64,000 bases of DNA from Rhodophyticola porphyridii (GTDB lineage Bacteria; Pseudomonadota; Alphaproteobacteria; Rhodobacterales; Rhodobacteraceae): positions 1 through 64,000 of the forward strand of contig NZ_RCNT01000008.1 in NCBI RefSeq assembly GCF_003688285.1, in the 5' to 3' direction. The notes under the pieces are model-generated. The model was not told the DNA's origin, made no database searches, and was given only the letters and a program-made list of their open reading frames with translations. The first letter of the stretch is position 1; the number at the start of each line of letters is the position of its first letter. Positions 43,203 through 52,854 of the stretch are shown here, one piece after another. Made by a program: the position numbers and the translations under genes.

Positions 43203-44895
43203 TCTGATCCAAAATTCTGCCCAGACGGAAGGCTTGCGTCCGCCCGCTCTGGTCATGCGGCTTGCCCGGATGGGCGCCAGCTTTCCCACCCGGCTGAGCT
43301 TTCTCAGGGTCCTGATGCGCCGGCTGAATGAAGAGCAGGTCAGGGTCACCCGGCGGTTGTGGGAGATGACACCCGATGGCTATGGGCGCGCGGTCTATAC
43401 GCTCACACTGGGCGGCCACAGCTATGCCCTTGTGGCGTTTTCCCATCATCTGCCGCCTGAGGACCGGACCGACCGGGTGATCGCCGAGCGGTGGGACACG
43501 ACCTATGCCCTGTTTGACGGGCTGCCCACGCCCGACGATCTAGACAGGCTGGCCGAAAACGTGCCCCTGCAGGAGGCGGGCCGCATGTCGCAGCGCGAAC
43601 TCGTGCTCAGCCGGGCCAACAGGAGCGTGCGTCTCTTCGAACATGTGGTCTCGGCCCTGGCTCGGGGGAACCAGCCGGAGCCCAAGATACTGGACCAGAC
43701 CGGCTATCTGATGCGCACCACGGCCGTTTACGGCAACGGAAAGTTCGGGCTGGCGGACCGCGCGGTGATTGCCGGGCGCCCCGGTCTGCAAGGGGCGTTT
43801 CAGGTCGAGATGCTGACCATCTGGCTGATCCGGCATTTCACCCATGATCTGGCCGATCATATCGCCCATGCCCGCGCCCCCGGAACCGCCGTTTCGCTTT
43901 CTGCGGATACCCGCCGCCGACTGGGGATCGGCAACGCGACCGGCCTTGGCATGGCGCCGTTTCTGGTGACCCACCCCGAACTGATCCATTCCTGGGTCCA
44001 TGCCCGCGAAACCGCTCTGGCGCGGGTCCGCGCCCTGCCGCGCGCCAGCGCCCAGGACCGCGCCGTATTTGCCGACGTCCTGAACCGCGCGATTGCCCAT
44101 GCCGCAAGCTGGTCGGTACCCGACCCGGTGCAGATGGATCACATCAGGGAGCTGCGCACCGATCTGGCCGGTATCCGGGCACTGACCGATAGCGGCAGCC
44201 TGCACGCACCCTACCCGTGGGAGGGGTTGCTGATCGCCGCGTCGGCCTGCGGGCTTGAAGCGCAGGAATGCCTGAACGCCCTTGTCATGGAACCTTACGG
44301 CGCGCTGGTCGACGATCTGGCCGATGAGATGCAGTGCGGCCTGCCGATGCGGCTGGACCCGTCGATGCGGCTCTCCGATCTGGCCGGGATCATCCGGCAT
44401 GAATATGCATGGGCGCTGAAGATCGATTTCGGACAGCCCGACGAAACCTATCAGTTCTGGTATGTGTCCGAGGACAAATCCGAACCTCGCCTTGGAGTGC
44501 GCTCCCGGGAACCGGGCGCGGAACTGGAAACCCGCCTGGACATCGCCCGACAGGTTCAGGAGTTGTCCCACGCCGTTCACCGGGCGCAACCCGCCGACAG
44601 TGTCGCGGCCTTTCTCATGCGCCACCCGGATCAGCGCCATATCGTCGAACGGGTGCAGACCATCGCCGCGCACCCCTATGGTGAAATCCGCGACAACCTG
44701 ATCGGGCGGGCGTGCCTGCCGATCGATCTGCTCCGCTTCAAACTGGCCTTTTTCGGGGCGACCCGGTTCGATCCGAAATCGGACCGCTGGACCCGGATCA
44801 CCCTCTGCCAGGGCGCGCCGCTGGCCGGGGAAATTGCACAGGCGGACCCCGATGAGTGGGCGTTCTGGGCGCCGCCCGACGCTGGTGCGGCATGA
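43195..44895 (+). CDS. Unassigned 566-residue protein in the M19/Ldh operon
   Basis: I recognise no family. The start at 43195 (MDDLIQNSAQ) overlaps the M19-like stop. The protein is soluble and mostly helical, with no signal peptide or membrane helix. Visible conserved-looking patches are YGNGKFGLADRA, RRLGIGNATGLGMAPFLVTH (glycine-rich, near residue 245), HELIHSW-like residues in HPELIHSWVHARE, and QFWYVSEDKSEPRLGVRSRE (near residue 425). Its stop overlaps the DUF3726 start (ATGA), so it is translated with the M19-like and DUF3726 proteins and probably shares their pathway. It may be a new enzyme or scaffold; no role is inferred beyond that. Confidence 0.8.
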   Translation: MDDLIQNSAQTEGLRPPALVMRLARMGASFPTRLSFLRVLMRRLNEEQVRVTRRLWEMTPDGYGRAVYTLTLGGHSYALVAFSHHLPPEDRTDRVIAERWDTTYALFDGLPTPDDLDRLAENVPLQEAGRMSQRELVLSRANRSVRLFEHVVSALARGNQPEPKILDQTGYLMRTTAVYGNGKFGLADRAVIAGRPGLQGAFQVEMLTIWLIRHFTHDLADHIAHARAPGTAVSLSADTRRRLGIGNATGLGMAPFLVTHPELIHSWVHARETALARVRALPRASAQDRAVFADVLNRAIAHAASWSVPDPVQMDHIRELRTDLAGIRALTDSGSLHAPYPWEGLLIAASACGLEAQECLNALVMEPYGALVDDLADEMQCGLPMRLDPSMRLSDLAGIIRHEYAWALKIDFGQPDETYQFWYVSEDKSEPRLGVRSREPGAELETRLDIARQVQELSHAVHRAQPADSVAAFLMRHPDQRHIVERVQTIAAHPYGEIRDNLIGRACLPIDLLRFKLAFFGATRFDPKSDRWTRITLCQGAPLAGEIAQADPDEWAFWAPPDAGAA

Positions 44896-45506
44896 TCACA
44901 CCATCGCTGAATGAAACCGCCAGACGGATGCGGGATGCCGCGCGCGGAGCGGGTTGGCCCGATGGAATCGCAACCGAGATCGGTCACGCCGCCGCATGGC
45001 TTGCAGCGCTGGGTGCCGACGGGGTTGGCGCCGCGCTGGCGGCCATCAAGGAGCCGTCGGGCCCCGTCGACGCGCGCCAGAACGGCGATGCGCTATGGCA
45101 TATCGGCCCGGCGCCGGTGGCCCTGGCAGGGCCCGCCGCGCTGGATCTGCTCTTCGCAGGCGAAGGCCCCGTCCATGTCACCTTCACCGATCACCGGACG
45201 CTTTTCCTGGGCCTGGCCGGATGGGCCTCGGCCCAGACAGGATACCGGATCAGGCTTGAAGGTGCGATCACGGTGCAGATCGAGGCCGGCCACCTGCTGA
45301 ATGCGCCCCATACCGACCCGACCCGCCGCGATCTGGTGTTGACGGCAAGACCCGGTCTTCCCGGCGCACCTCTGCCCTGCGGCCGACACGCGCCGTCTCC
45401 CGAAGCGTGGGAGGATGCGCTGCAACTTTCCAGCCGGACGCTGGTGCCGGCCACCGCCGCATCGCGGGCCTTTGGTGCCGGGGCCGGCCTCGGCGATGGC
45501 GATTGA
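44892..45506 (+). CDS. DUF3726 family protein
   Basis: 204 residues. The start ITPSLNETARRMRDAARGAGWPDGIATEIGHAAAWL fits the DUF3726 family pattern (SLNE ... A-R-G-A-G ... E-x-G-x-A-x-x-W-L). The function is unknown. It is coupled by four-base overlap to the 566-residue protein gene and followed by an Ldh-family oxidoreductase, an association that suggests a shared substrate. Confidence 0.72.
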   Translation: MITPSLNETARRMRDAARGAGWPDGIATEIGHAAAWLAALGADGVGAALAAIKEPSGPVDARQNGDALWHIGPAPVALAGPAALDLLFAGEGPVHVTFTDHRTLFLGLAGWASAQTGYRIRLEGAITVQIEAGHLLNAPHTDPTRRDLVLTARPGLPGAPLPCGRHAPSPEAWEDALQLSSRTLVPATAASRAFGAGAGLGDGD

Positions 45507-45528
45507 CCCCAAGATGAAAGAATGGCCC

Positions 45529-46527
45529 ATGAATGAAATCCTCGGCCTTGACGACCTGGAGGCGCTGGCCTGCGATGTGCTCAGGCGCGCCGGTGCCAGC
45601 GAGATGGCCGCCGCATCCGTGGCGCGCTCGACACGCGCGGCGGAGTGCGACGGCATTCGCAGCCACGGACTGATGTATATCCCGATCTACGCCGAACATC
45701 TGCGCTGCGGCAAGGTGGACGGGCAGGCCATGCCGCAGGTTACAGCGCCCAGACCGGGGGCCGTGCGTGTGGATGCCGGCGCGGGATTTGCCCACCCGGC
45801 GATAGACGCAGGCTTCGACCGGCTGATCGGCGCGGCGCGCAGCCAGGGTATCGCGGCGATGACGGTCTTCAACAGCTACAATTGCGGCGTACTCGGCCAT
45901 CATGCGGAAAGGATTGCCGAGGCTGGCCTTCTGGGATTGTGTTTCACGAATGCGCCGGCCTCCATCGCGCCCTGGGGGGGCAGGACCCCGGTGATCGGCA
46001 CCAACCCTTTCGCGCTTGGCGTTCCCGATGGCGCGGGCGGCGCAAAACTGGTCATTGACCAGTCCGCCAGCGCTATTGCCAAATCCGAGATCATGCTGCG
46101 GGCCCGCGAAGGACGCAGCATCGACGCGGGATGGGCCTTCGACGAAAGCGGCGCGCCCACCACCGATGCGGGCGCCGCGCTGAAGGGGTCGATGGCGCCC
46201 GCCGGAGGGTACAAGGGCTTCGGCGCGGGGCTGATGGTGGAAATCTTCGCCGCGTGTCTCGCGGGGGCGACCCTTGGCAAGGATGCCGCCCCGTTCTCGG
46301 GGCCCCTTGGCGGACCGCCCCGGACCGGGCAGTGCTTCATCGCGGTGGAGACCGATGCCCTGTCTGGCGGGGAGTTCGGCACGCGGCTGACCGATCTGGC
46401 CGCGGCGATTGCCGCGCAGGAGGGCGCGCGCCTGCCCGGGACCAGGCGCGCCGACGCACGGGTACGTATCGAGGCCGACGGGGTGGCCGTGCCGCAGGAT
46501 CTGCTGGAACGGATCATCAATTCATGA
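45529..46527 (+). CDS. Ldh-family (malate/L-lactate/ureidoglycolate-type) NAD(P)-dependent oxidoreductase
   Basis: About 332 residues from the ATG at 45529; in-frame ATGs at 45514 and 45496 are alternatives. Family blocks: DGIRSHGLMYIPIY, GVLGHHAERIAEAGL, PVIGTNPFALGVP and GGYKGFGAGLMVEI. This fold (Ldh_2) includes sulfolactate, ureidoglycolate, malate and delta-1-piperideine-2-carboxylate reductases. It would oxidise a 2-hydroxy acid or reduce a cyclic imine or keto acid. It sits between the DUF3726 gene and a LysR gene. Confidence 0.87.
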   Translation: MNEILGLDDLEALACDVLRRAGASEMAAASVARSTRAAECDGIRSHGLMYIPIYAEHLRCGKVDGQAMPQVTAPRPGAVRVDAGAGFAHPAIDAGFDRLIGAARSQGIAAMTVFNSYNCGVLGHHAERIAEAGLLGLCFTNAPASIAPWGGRTPVIGTNPFALGVPDGAGGAKLVIDQSASAIAKSEIMLRAREGRSIDAGWAFDESGAPTTDAGAALKGSMAPAGGYKGFGAGLMVEIFAACLAGATLGKDAAPFSGPLGGPPRTGQCFIAVETDALSGGEFGTRLTDLAAAIAAQEGARLPGTRRADARVRIEADGVAVPQDLLERIINS

Positions 46528-46543
46528 CCGGGGCTTTCTAGAG

Positions 46544-47509
46544 ATGCCCGGCAGCGCCCTCAAAGGTGTCTCCATCCGCGGGCTTGAGGTGTTCGAAGCC
46601 CTGGCCCGCACCGGATCCGTTGCGGGCGCCGCAGAACGGCTGGCGATGAGTGCGCCTGCGGTATCGCAGCAACTCAAGAACCTCGATGCGGCTCTTGGTG
46701 TGGAGCTGATCGACCATTCCCGCCGGCCGATGACGCTGACCCCGGCGGGGCGCTTGTTTCTCCGGCGGGCGGAGGCCGCCCTGTCCGCCCTGCGAATGGG
46801 GCAGCGGGACGTGGTGGCGCTGGATCTGTCCGATCTTTCCTCGCTGAGAATGGGCGTGATCGAGGATTTCGAGAATGAGGTGACACCGAACCTGGCGTCG
46901 CATCTTGCGGAGACGATGCAGAATTGCGCGTTCCGGCTGCAAACCGGGGCCAGCCACGCGATGCAGGCGCTGATCGCCGCGCGGGAGCTGGATATCGCGA
47001 TCTGCGCCGCGGGGCCGAGCGTGCCGCCGAACACCGTCACCCATCCACTGCTGAGAGATCCCTACATTCTGGCGGCCCCCCGCGGAACAGATGTTTCCGG
47101 CGGGCTGACGGCCTTGTCGGACCTCCCGTTTCTGCGGCGCGACATGAACCAGATCATGGGCAAGCAGATCGAGGAATATCTGGCCACCCATGGCTGGACC
47201 CCGCCGCAGCGCTTCGAAATGGACAGCAATCAATCGATCAGTGCACTGGTGGCCGGCGGCAAGGGCTGGACAATCACGACTCCGCTGAGCCTGCTGCGGG
47301 CGGGCCGGTTCGCGGACGGGATCGACGCGTTTCCTCTGCCGCAGGACGGGATCGCACGGCAGATCGTGCTTTATGCAAGCGGCGACTGGAGCGGCGACAT
47401 TCCCGGCCAGATCGCAAGCATCGCGCGGGAACTGATTGCCACCCATTTCACCACCCCCGGACTGGACGCGATGCCCTGGCTGGCAAGCGAGTTCGTGCTT
47501 CTGGACTGA
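46544..47509 (+). CDS. LysR-family regulator
   Basis: 321 residues. N-terminal HTH: GLEVFEALARTGSVAGAAERL then SAPAVSQQLKNLDAALGVEL. A substrate-binding domain follows. It lies 16 bases after the Ldh-family gene, on the same strand, and is convergent with the ABC importer operon. It probably controls the M19/Ldh operon and perhaps the importer. Confidence 0.9.
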   Translation: MPGSALKGVSIRGLEVFEALARTGSVAGAAERLAMSAPAVSQQLKNLDAALGVELIDHSRRPMTLTPAGRLFLRRAEAALSALRMGQRDVVALDLSDLSSLRMGVIEDFENEVTPNLASHLAETMQNCAFRLQTGASHAMQALIAARELDIAICAAGPSVPPNTVTHPLLRDPYILAAPRGTDVSGGLTALSDLPFLRRDMNQIMGKQIEEYLATHGWTPPQRFEMDSNQSISALVAGGKGWTITTPLSLLRAGRFADGIDAFPLPQDGIARQIVLYASGDWSGDIPGQIASIARELIATHFTTPGLDAMPWLASEFVLLD

Positions 47510-47595
47510 GCACGGCCGGGCGGGCGTTATGGAGGACGGCCCACCACCCCGGCAAACCAGAGCATAGGCTCACAATCGGCCTGCAAGGTCACACG

Positions 47596-48756
47596 CTATC
47601 CCTTGACCGCGCCGGCCGTCAGGCCCGATACGATCTGACGCTGAAAGATCATCACCAGAAGAAAGAGTGGGGCCGTGATCGACACAGCGGCGGCCACGGC
47701 CTCCACCTGATCGGTGGTCGTCGTTTCACGGTTGAAATACCCCGCGATGGCGGGAACCATCGTCTGGTTGGTCGCATCGAGCAACAGCGAGGTGACGAGA
47801 AAATCATTGTAGGCCAGAAGAAAACTAAACAGGCCCGTGGTGATCACACCCGGCCACATCACCGGCATGATCACCCAGCGGAACGCCTGAAAATGGGTGC
47901 AGCCATCGACGCGCGCCGCCTCGTCCAACTCGGCGGGGATGTTCTGGAAGAAGCTGCGCAGCATCCAGATGGTGAAGGGCTGATTGATCGAAACAAGAAC
48001 CGCGATGACCGCCATCGGCTGACCGTAGAGGGTGGGCGCATTGTCGCCAAGGATCGGGCGCAGCCATTCCGCGGAGTTGATGAAGACCGGCAGATAACCG
48101 GCCACCAGAACCGAATGCGGCAGCGCGCGGAACACCAGCGCGACGATCAGAAGCCAGAAGGCAAGGTTGGATCCGGATCGCGCGAGACCGTAGCCCGCAA
48201 GGGTGCCCACGGTCAGCGACACGATGACGACCCCCGTCGTGACCAAGAGTGAATTCAGGAAATTCCGATAGAACTCGTTTTCGACCCAGACAGAGTGATA
48301 GTGGACCGTTGTCAGGCCGAGAACCGGCTTTCCAAGTGGCCCGAGAACCGGGTTCAGCGCGCCGAGCACCACCGGCAGCACTCCGAGGAAGACCACGACG
48401 AAGGCCACGCCATAGGCCAGCCCGCCGATGATCCATCCGGCCCAGACCTGGCCGCCCGGTGACCACGCCGCGACCCGACCGGGCAGCCAGCGCATGGCGA
48501 ACCGCACCGTCAGATACAGCACCGCCAGACCGGCCGCGATATCGAGGATCGACAGGCCCTGCCCCGCCGCGCGGGTGGCCGGGCCAAGGATCACGTCAAG
48601 CGGGTTGGCGGCGAAGGCATCGACCGGCGCCTTGAAGCTCATTACCGCGATCCAGAAGATCGGGAAGGAGGCGATCAGGCACCAGAATGCAAGAAAGGCG
48701 GCCGAGCCCAGACGGAGCGAAACGGGTTGGCGCATCGCGCGGGGCCTGTCGGACAT
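47596..48756 (-). CDS. ABC importer permease, MalG-type
   Basis: 386 residues from the start at 48756, which overlaps the upstream permease stop (ATGA). Several membrane helices and the EAA loop ELDEAARVDGCTHFQAFRWVIMPVM define a carbohydrate-type binding-protein-dependent permease. There is an extra N-terminal segment with two added helices (about 60-150) compared with MalG, which is near 290 residues. It is the last gene of the importer operon; no ATPase follows. Confidence 0.9.
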   Translation of the reverse strand: MSDRPRAMRQPVSLRLGSAAFLAFWCLIASFPIFWIAVMSFKAPVDAFAANPLDVILGPATRAAGQGLSILDIAAGLAVLYLTVRFAMRWLPGRVAAWSPGGQVWAGWIIGGLAYGVAFVVVFLGVLPVVLGALNPVLGPLGKPVLGLTTVHYHSVWVENEFYRNFLNSLLVTTGVVIVSLTVGTLAGYGLARSGSNLAFWLLIVALVFRALPHSVLVAGYLPVFINSAEWLRPILGDNAPTLYGQPMAVIAVLVSINQPFTIWMLRSFFQNIPAELDEAARVDGCTHFQAFRWVIMPVMWPGVITTGLFSFLLAYNDFLVTSLLLDATNQTMVPAIAGYFNRETTTTDQVEAVAAAVSITAPLFLLVMIFQRQIVSGLTAGAVKG

Positions 48757-49808
48757 CAATGCGGCGCCCCCTTGTGATCGCGCCATGTCCGCCGTAGCAG
48801 CGGGATCAGCAGAATGACGATCCCGACCATCGTCAACATGGCCGAGGCCGAGGCCCGACTATAGGCCCGGTTGCCCGCATCGTCGGGTTGCAGGAAATCA
48901 TAGGTCAGCCATTGCAGGCTTATGACATGTGCCTGACTGGAAAAGCCGACGATCTCTTCGAACACGCGGTAGCTGTCCATCAGGTGGATGAGTGCGACGA
49001 ATACGATCAGCGGCATGAGATGGGGGATAATCACATAACGCAGACGATCCCATCTTGAGGCCCCGTCGATAATGGCGCTTTCCAGCGTGTCCCGGTTCAC
49101 CGTCTGCAGGCCCGCATAGAAGATAACGAAGGCGAAGGGCGCCACGTGCCAGACCCTGTAGAAGAGCATCATCAGCTCGATCGTCCAGGCCTGGGCGAAC
49201 AGGGCGAGATCGCGGTCCAGCCACATCTCAAGCGCCGATGTCAGGATACCATCGCCTATGAACAGCCAGCGGATCGAAAGTGCGCCGACCACCGGCGTGA
49301 TGATGAAGGGCAGAAGCGAGACGAAGATAACGGGCCCCTTGATCGACCGGGCGACGTTGTTCACCGCAAGCGCGATGGCCAGGCCAAAGCCGATGACAAG
49401 CGGCAACGTGACCAGCGTGAACATCAGCGTGAAACGCAAAGCCGCCCAGAAATCGATCTGCATCAGGGCGTTGTAGTCGAGATCCCTGACTGCGTCCCAG
49501 GCGCGTCCGGGCTCCAGCACACGGATATAGGACGTCAGACCGACCCATTCCGTGGTGGTGGTGATATTGCCGTTTTCATCGAGGATCGGGCGGGTCACAA
49601 GTTCGGTCGTGCAGGTCTGCGTCAGAAAGCCGGGGGTGCAGGTTTCGACCTCCACCTGTTCCACCACAGGCTGCGTGATCTGAAAGCTGCCCAGAAACAC
49701 GCCGACCAGCGGGGCGGCGATAAACAGCAGCATCAGGAAGACCGACGGCCCGACGAAGCCTGCAAATGTCCTGAAGTGCAAAGATCCGCCCCCCCTTTTG
49801 AGAGACAT
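48756..49808 (-). CDS. ABC importer permease, MalF-type
   Basis: 350 residues. The first helix (FVGPSVFLMLLFIAAPLVGVFLG) is followed by a periplasmic loop with a Cys pair (CTPGFLTQTCTTE) that could form a disulfide, then five further helices and the EAA loop ESAIIDGASRWDRLRYVIIPHL. It pairs with the MalG-type permease. The gene is 45 bases downstream of the binding-protein gene. Confidence 0.9.
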   Translation of the reverse strand: MSLKRGGGSLHFRTFAGFVGPSVFLMLLFIAAPLVGVFLGSFQITQPVVEQVEVETCTPGFLTQTCTTELVTRPILDENGNITTTTEWVGLTSYIRVLEPGRAWDAVRDLDYNALMQIDFWAALRFTLMFTLVTLPLVIGFGLAIALAVNNVARSIKGPVIFVSLLPFIITPVVGALSIRWLFIGDGILTSALEMWLDRDLALFAQAWTIELMMLFYRVWHVAPFAFVIFYAGLQTVNRDTLESAIIDGASRWDRLRYVIIPHLMPLIVFVALIHLMDSYRVFEEIVGFSSQAHVISLQWLTYDFLQPDDAGNRAYSRASASAMLTMVGIVILLIPLLRRTWRDHKGAPH

Positions 49809-49853
49809 TGGCGGCGGGCCGGGCGGTATTGCCGGCCCCGCCTTCGGCGTGTC

Positions 49854-51074
49854 CTAGTCCAGCAGCCCGGCTTCTTGAGCGGCGGTGATATAGGCCGCCT
49901 CCGCCGCGGCGAGCGCGTCCTCGGCTGTGACGTCGCCGGTGAAATAGGCGGGCAGTTCGTTGCCGAGCGCCGTATGCATCAGGCCCATCTGGGAGGTCGA
50001 CGGATAGGAGAGCGGCGCGGGTTCTGCGGTGGCTGTCGCAATCGCCCCCTCCGCAAGCGGCGACGGCTGATAGCCCGGAACCAGCCAGATGGCGTCGTCG
50101 TTGTTGGCCCTCACCATCTCCTCGTCGAGCCCCTCCATAGCGACGCGAAAGGCGTTTTCGGCCTCTTCGTTGCTGATATTGGCGGCGATCACGATCCCGT
50201 CCCACCACAACGTGGTGGCGGGTGAGCCACCGGGCATCGCCGTTGGCGCGGCTGCGGTGGCGACCAGACCGACGACCTGGCTTTCCTCTTCGATATTCAT
50301 GGCGGCGGCGCGGCTGGCCCAGAGATTTGCCATGGCGATCCGGCCCTGCTGGAACTGCTGCTGCACATAGGTGCTGTCGGAGACGAGATATTCCGGATCC
50401 ATGTACTCGGTCATCCGCATCATCATCTCCAGCGCCCGCACCCCGGCCTCGGTGTTGACATTGGGGGTACTGTCCTCGTTCACGAATGTGCCCCCGAACC
50501 CGAGGAACATGTTGTTGAAGTCCTGCGCGATGTTCCAACCGGCCCGCATCGTCGCGCCAAGCGGGTAGTCGACGACGCCGGCCTCCCGGATCACCTCGGC
50601 GGCGGCCAGAACCTCTTCCCAAGTGGTGGGAACGGGGATTCCGAGATCTTCGAGAATGTCGGCGCGATACATCAGATGCTGGGTATTCACCATCATCGCG
50701 ACGGCAAGGATTTCGCCGTTGATGCGGATCAGCTGATTGGAACTCAGATGCTGGCCGTATTCCGCGACCAGATCGTCAAGCGGGCGGATCGTGCCTTCGT
50801 TCATCAAAGGCGTGATCGTACCGTTCGACACACCGCCGACATGGTAGAGCGACGGGTTCGCGGCAAAGGCGGACGGTTGTTTGGTTCGGAATTCCTGATC
50901 GAGCTCGGCGCTGACATTGCCACATTCCGCCATCGCTTCGGTGACAGCATTCCAGGCTTCGAAGGCCGCGCTGAGAATCCGGACTTCGGTTTCGTTTTCA
51001 AAGGCGCAATCGGCCGTTGCGGTGCCGGCTATCAGGCTGAGTGCCCCGGCCAGCGCAAGTTTCTTGATCATCAT
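49854..51074 (-). CDS. Extracellular solute-binding protein, family 1
   Basis: 406 residues. Signal peptide 1-22 (MMIKKLALAGALSLIAGTATA), no lipobox, so it is soluble in the periplasm. The body has the family 1 layout, with YRADILEDLGIPVPTTWEEV and GRIAMANLW. Ligands of this family are sugars, polyols, and some other small organics. The start at 51074 is preceded by GGGAGAG. It is the first gene of the importer operon and divergent from the NTF2-like gene. Confidence 0.9.
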   Translation of the reverse strand: MMIKKLALAGALSLIAGTATADCAFENETEVRILSAAFEAWNAVTEAMAECGNVSAELDQEFRTKQPSAFAANPSLYHVGGVSNGTITPLMNEGTIRPLDDLVAEYGQHLSSNQLIRINGEILAVAMMVNTQHLMYRADILEDLGIPVPTTWEEVLAAAEVIREAGVVDYPLGATMRAGWNIAQDFNNMFLGFGGTFVNEDSTPNVNTEAGVRALEMMMRMTEYMDPEYLVSDSTYVQQQFQQGRIAMANLWASRAAAMNIEEESQVVGLVATAAAPTAMPGGSPATTLWWDGIVIAANISNEEAENAFRVAMEGLDEEMVRANNDDAIWLVPGYQPSPLAEGAIATATAEPAPLSYPSTSQMGLMHTALGNELPAYFTGDVTAEDALAAAEAAYITAAQEAGLLD

Positions 51075-51266
51075 CTTCAGGTCTCTCCCGGTTGGTATTC
51101 TCAAGTCCCCGCGCATGGCACAGATATCCTCCCATCTGCTTCGGCATCGGCGTTTCGCCCTTGCAGGCCGGCATCTTTCCGTTTGCATAGGTTTGCAAGA
51201 AAACGCTAGTTTCCCCTGCGGCAATTTGGCAAGGGTTTTCTCAAGGAATTGCCGGAGGCGCCCAAA

Positions 51267-52271
51267 GTGACCGATCCCAGAGCAGATATCCAAGGTTTTC
51301 TTGGCGGCCTGTTGCGATGCCGCGAGGCGGATCTCGAAGGCTACGCCGCCGCCTTTCTGGCAGAGGACGCGGTTTTCGACATAAGCGCGCCGGTCGAGCG
51401 GTTGCAGGGCCGCCGCGCCATTCTGTCGGGTTTTATCCGGCCGCTGCGCACGGCACTGACCCGTTTGAACAGACGAGATGAGCTGTTTATCGGCGGGCGC
51501 AACACGCGTGCAAATGGGGGAGACTGGATGGCCAGCCTGACCCATTACGTGGGCCGTTTTTCCGCGCCGCTTTTCGGCATTCTGCCAAGCGACCGGATGG
51601 TATTCCTGCGCGCCGGTGAGTTCTACCGGATCGAGGAAGGGCGGATCGTCGAGGCGCGGATCATCCTCGACCTGCTGGACCTGATGCGGCAGACCGGGCG
51701 TTTCCCGCTACCGTTTTCCTACGGGACGGAGATGACATTTCCGGGTCCCGTAACCCACGATGGTGTGATCCCGCCGGACCGGGAGACCGGCGCCCGCAGT
51801 CTGGCCATTGTTGAGGCGATGCTTGGGGCCCTGCATGACTATGACCCGACCACGTTCGGGTCGCAGTCGCAGACCGGCAGCGACGGGTTATGGGACGACG
51901 ACCTGATGTGGTACGGGCCGGGCGGCATCGGCTCCACGACCGGGTGGGACGGGTTCGTGGACCATCACCGCGCGTCCTTTCTGGGGGCTTTTCCCGACCG
52001 TAAGGGCGGCAATCACTACTGCAGGATCGGTGACGGGAGCTATGCGGCGGTCTCGGGCTGGCCGTCTATGACGATGACCCATCTGGGGCCCTATCTGGGC
52101 GTGGCGCCGACCGGCCGCGCAATGACTTTGCGAGTGATGGATTTCTATCGCTGCACCGACCGGAAGATCGCCGAAAACTGGGTCCTTCTGGACTATATCG
52201 ACCTTCTCAACCAGATGGGACGCGATCCGATCTCGGACTCAAACAGACTTGGCGGGCTTCCCGGCCAGTAA
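51267..52271 (+). CDS. Two-domain NTF2/SnoaL-like protein
   Basis: 334 residues made of two SnoaL/NTF2-like alpha+beta cone domains (about 10-150 and 175-325), both with RVMDFYR- or AGEFYRIEEGRIVEARIILD-type strands and a DDLMWYGPGGIG motif in the second. The start is GTG at 51267, chosen because CGGAGG lies eight bases upstream. Relatives are polyketide cyclases and isomerases or binding proteins. It is divergent from the solute-binding protein gene across 192 bases, so it probably works on the imported compound. Confidence 0.85.
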   Translation: MTDPRADIQGFLGGLLRCREADLEGYAAAFLAEDAVFDISAPVERLQGRRAILSGFIRPLRTALTRLNRRDELFIGGRNTRANGGDWMASLTHYVGRFSAPLFGILPSDRMVFLRAGEFYRIEEGRIVEARIILDLLDLMRQTGRFPLPFSYGTEMTFPGPVTHDGVIPPDRETGARSLAIVEAMLGALHDYDPTTFGSQSQTGSDGLWDDDLMWYGPGGIGSTTGWDGFVDHHRASFLGAFPDRKGGNHYCRIGDGSYAAVSGWPSMTMTHLGPYLGVAPTGRAMTLRVMDFYRCTDRKIAENWVLLDYIDLLNQMGRDPISDSNRLGGLPGQ

Positions 52272-52854
52272 GCCTGCCCCGGGGACCATCGGGCTCTTGC
52301 CGCAGACCGCAGAGGCGGCCAGAGCTTCATGACACTTCGCCGCACCGCCTGCCGGCATTGCGGAGCGACCGCCCCGACGGCTGGATGCCGTCGTAAACCC
52401 TGAAACGGGAAGCCCTTGATCCAACATCACAATTCCGGCATCTGTCAATAAATTTACACCAACTGAGCCGAAGTATGAAAATCTGTTACAGAAAAATCTT
52501 TTCCAGTCAGGAACATGTTCTGAATTTGCCGGATTCCTGTAATGTCCGAGCACCGGTTCCGCAGCGTAATGATCAATTCCTTAGGTGGTTCGGAGCCGGG
52601 CGGAGATACCCGATCTGAGATGACTGAGCCGGGGACGAACAGCCCCGACAACTTTGCCAGAACGGACACCGCGATACGGTTGGGGAGGCTAACCATTTCA
52701 TTCGGCCCGGCATGCCCGGGCTCCGGCCAACGGGAGCGCCTCGCCGCGCTGATCCGGCCGGGATTGCGCAACGCGTGGGGCCCGCCCGGACCCCGAAGGC
52801 TCAGCGCGTTGTGCCGATGGGAACCGAGCCGAGACTCGTTAAGGGAGAGAGACC
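52272..52854. other. Intergenic region carrying the acs promoter
   Basis: No convincing gene; a plus-strand frame at 52542-52913 runs into acs in another frame and lacks any motif. The stretch 52420-52560 is AT-rich and includes the palindrome GAACATGTTC. The ribosome binding site AAGGGAGAG of acs is at the right end. Confidence 0.5.
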
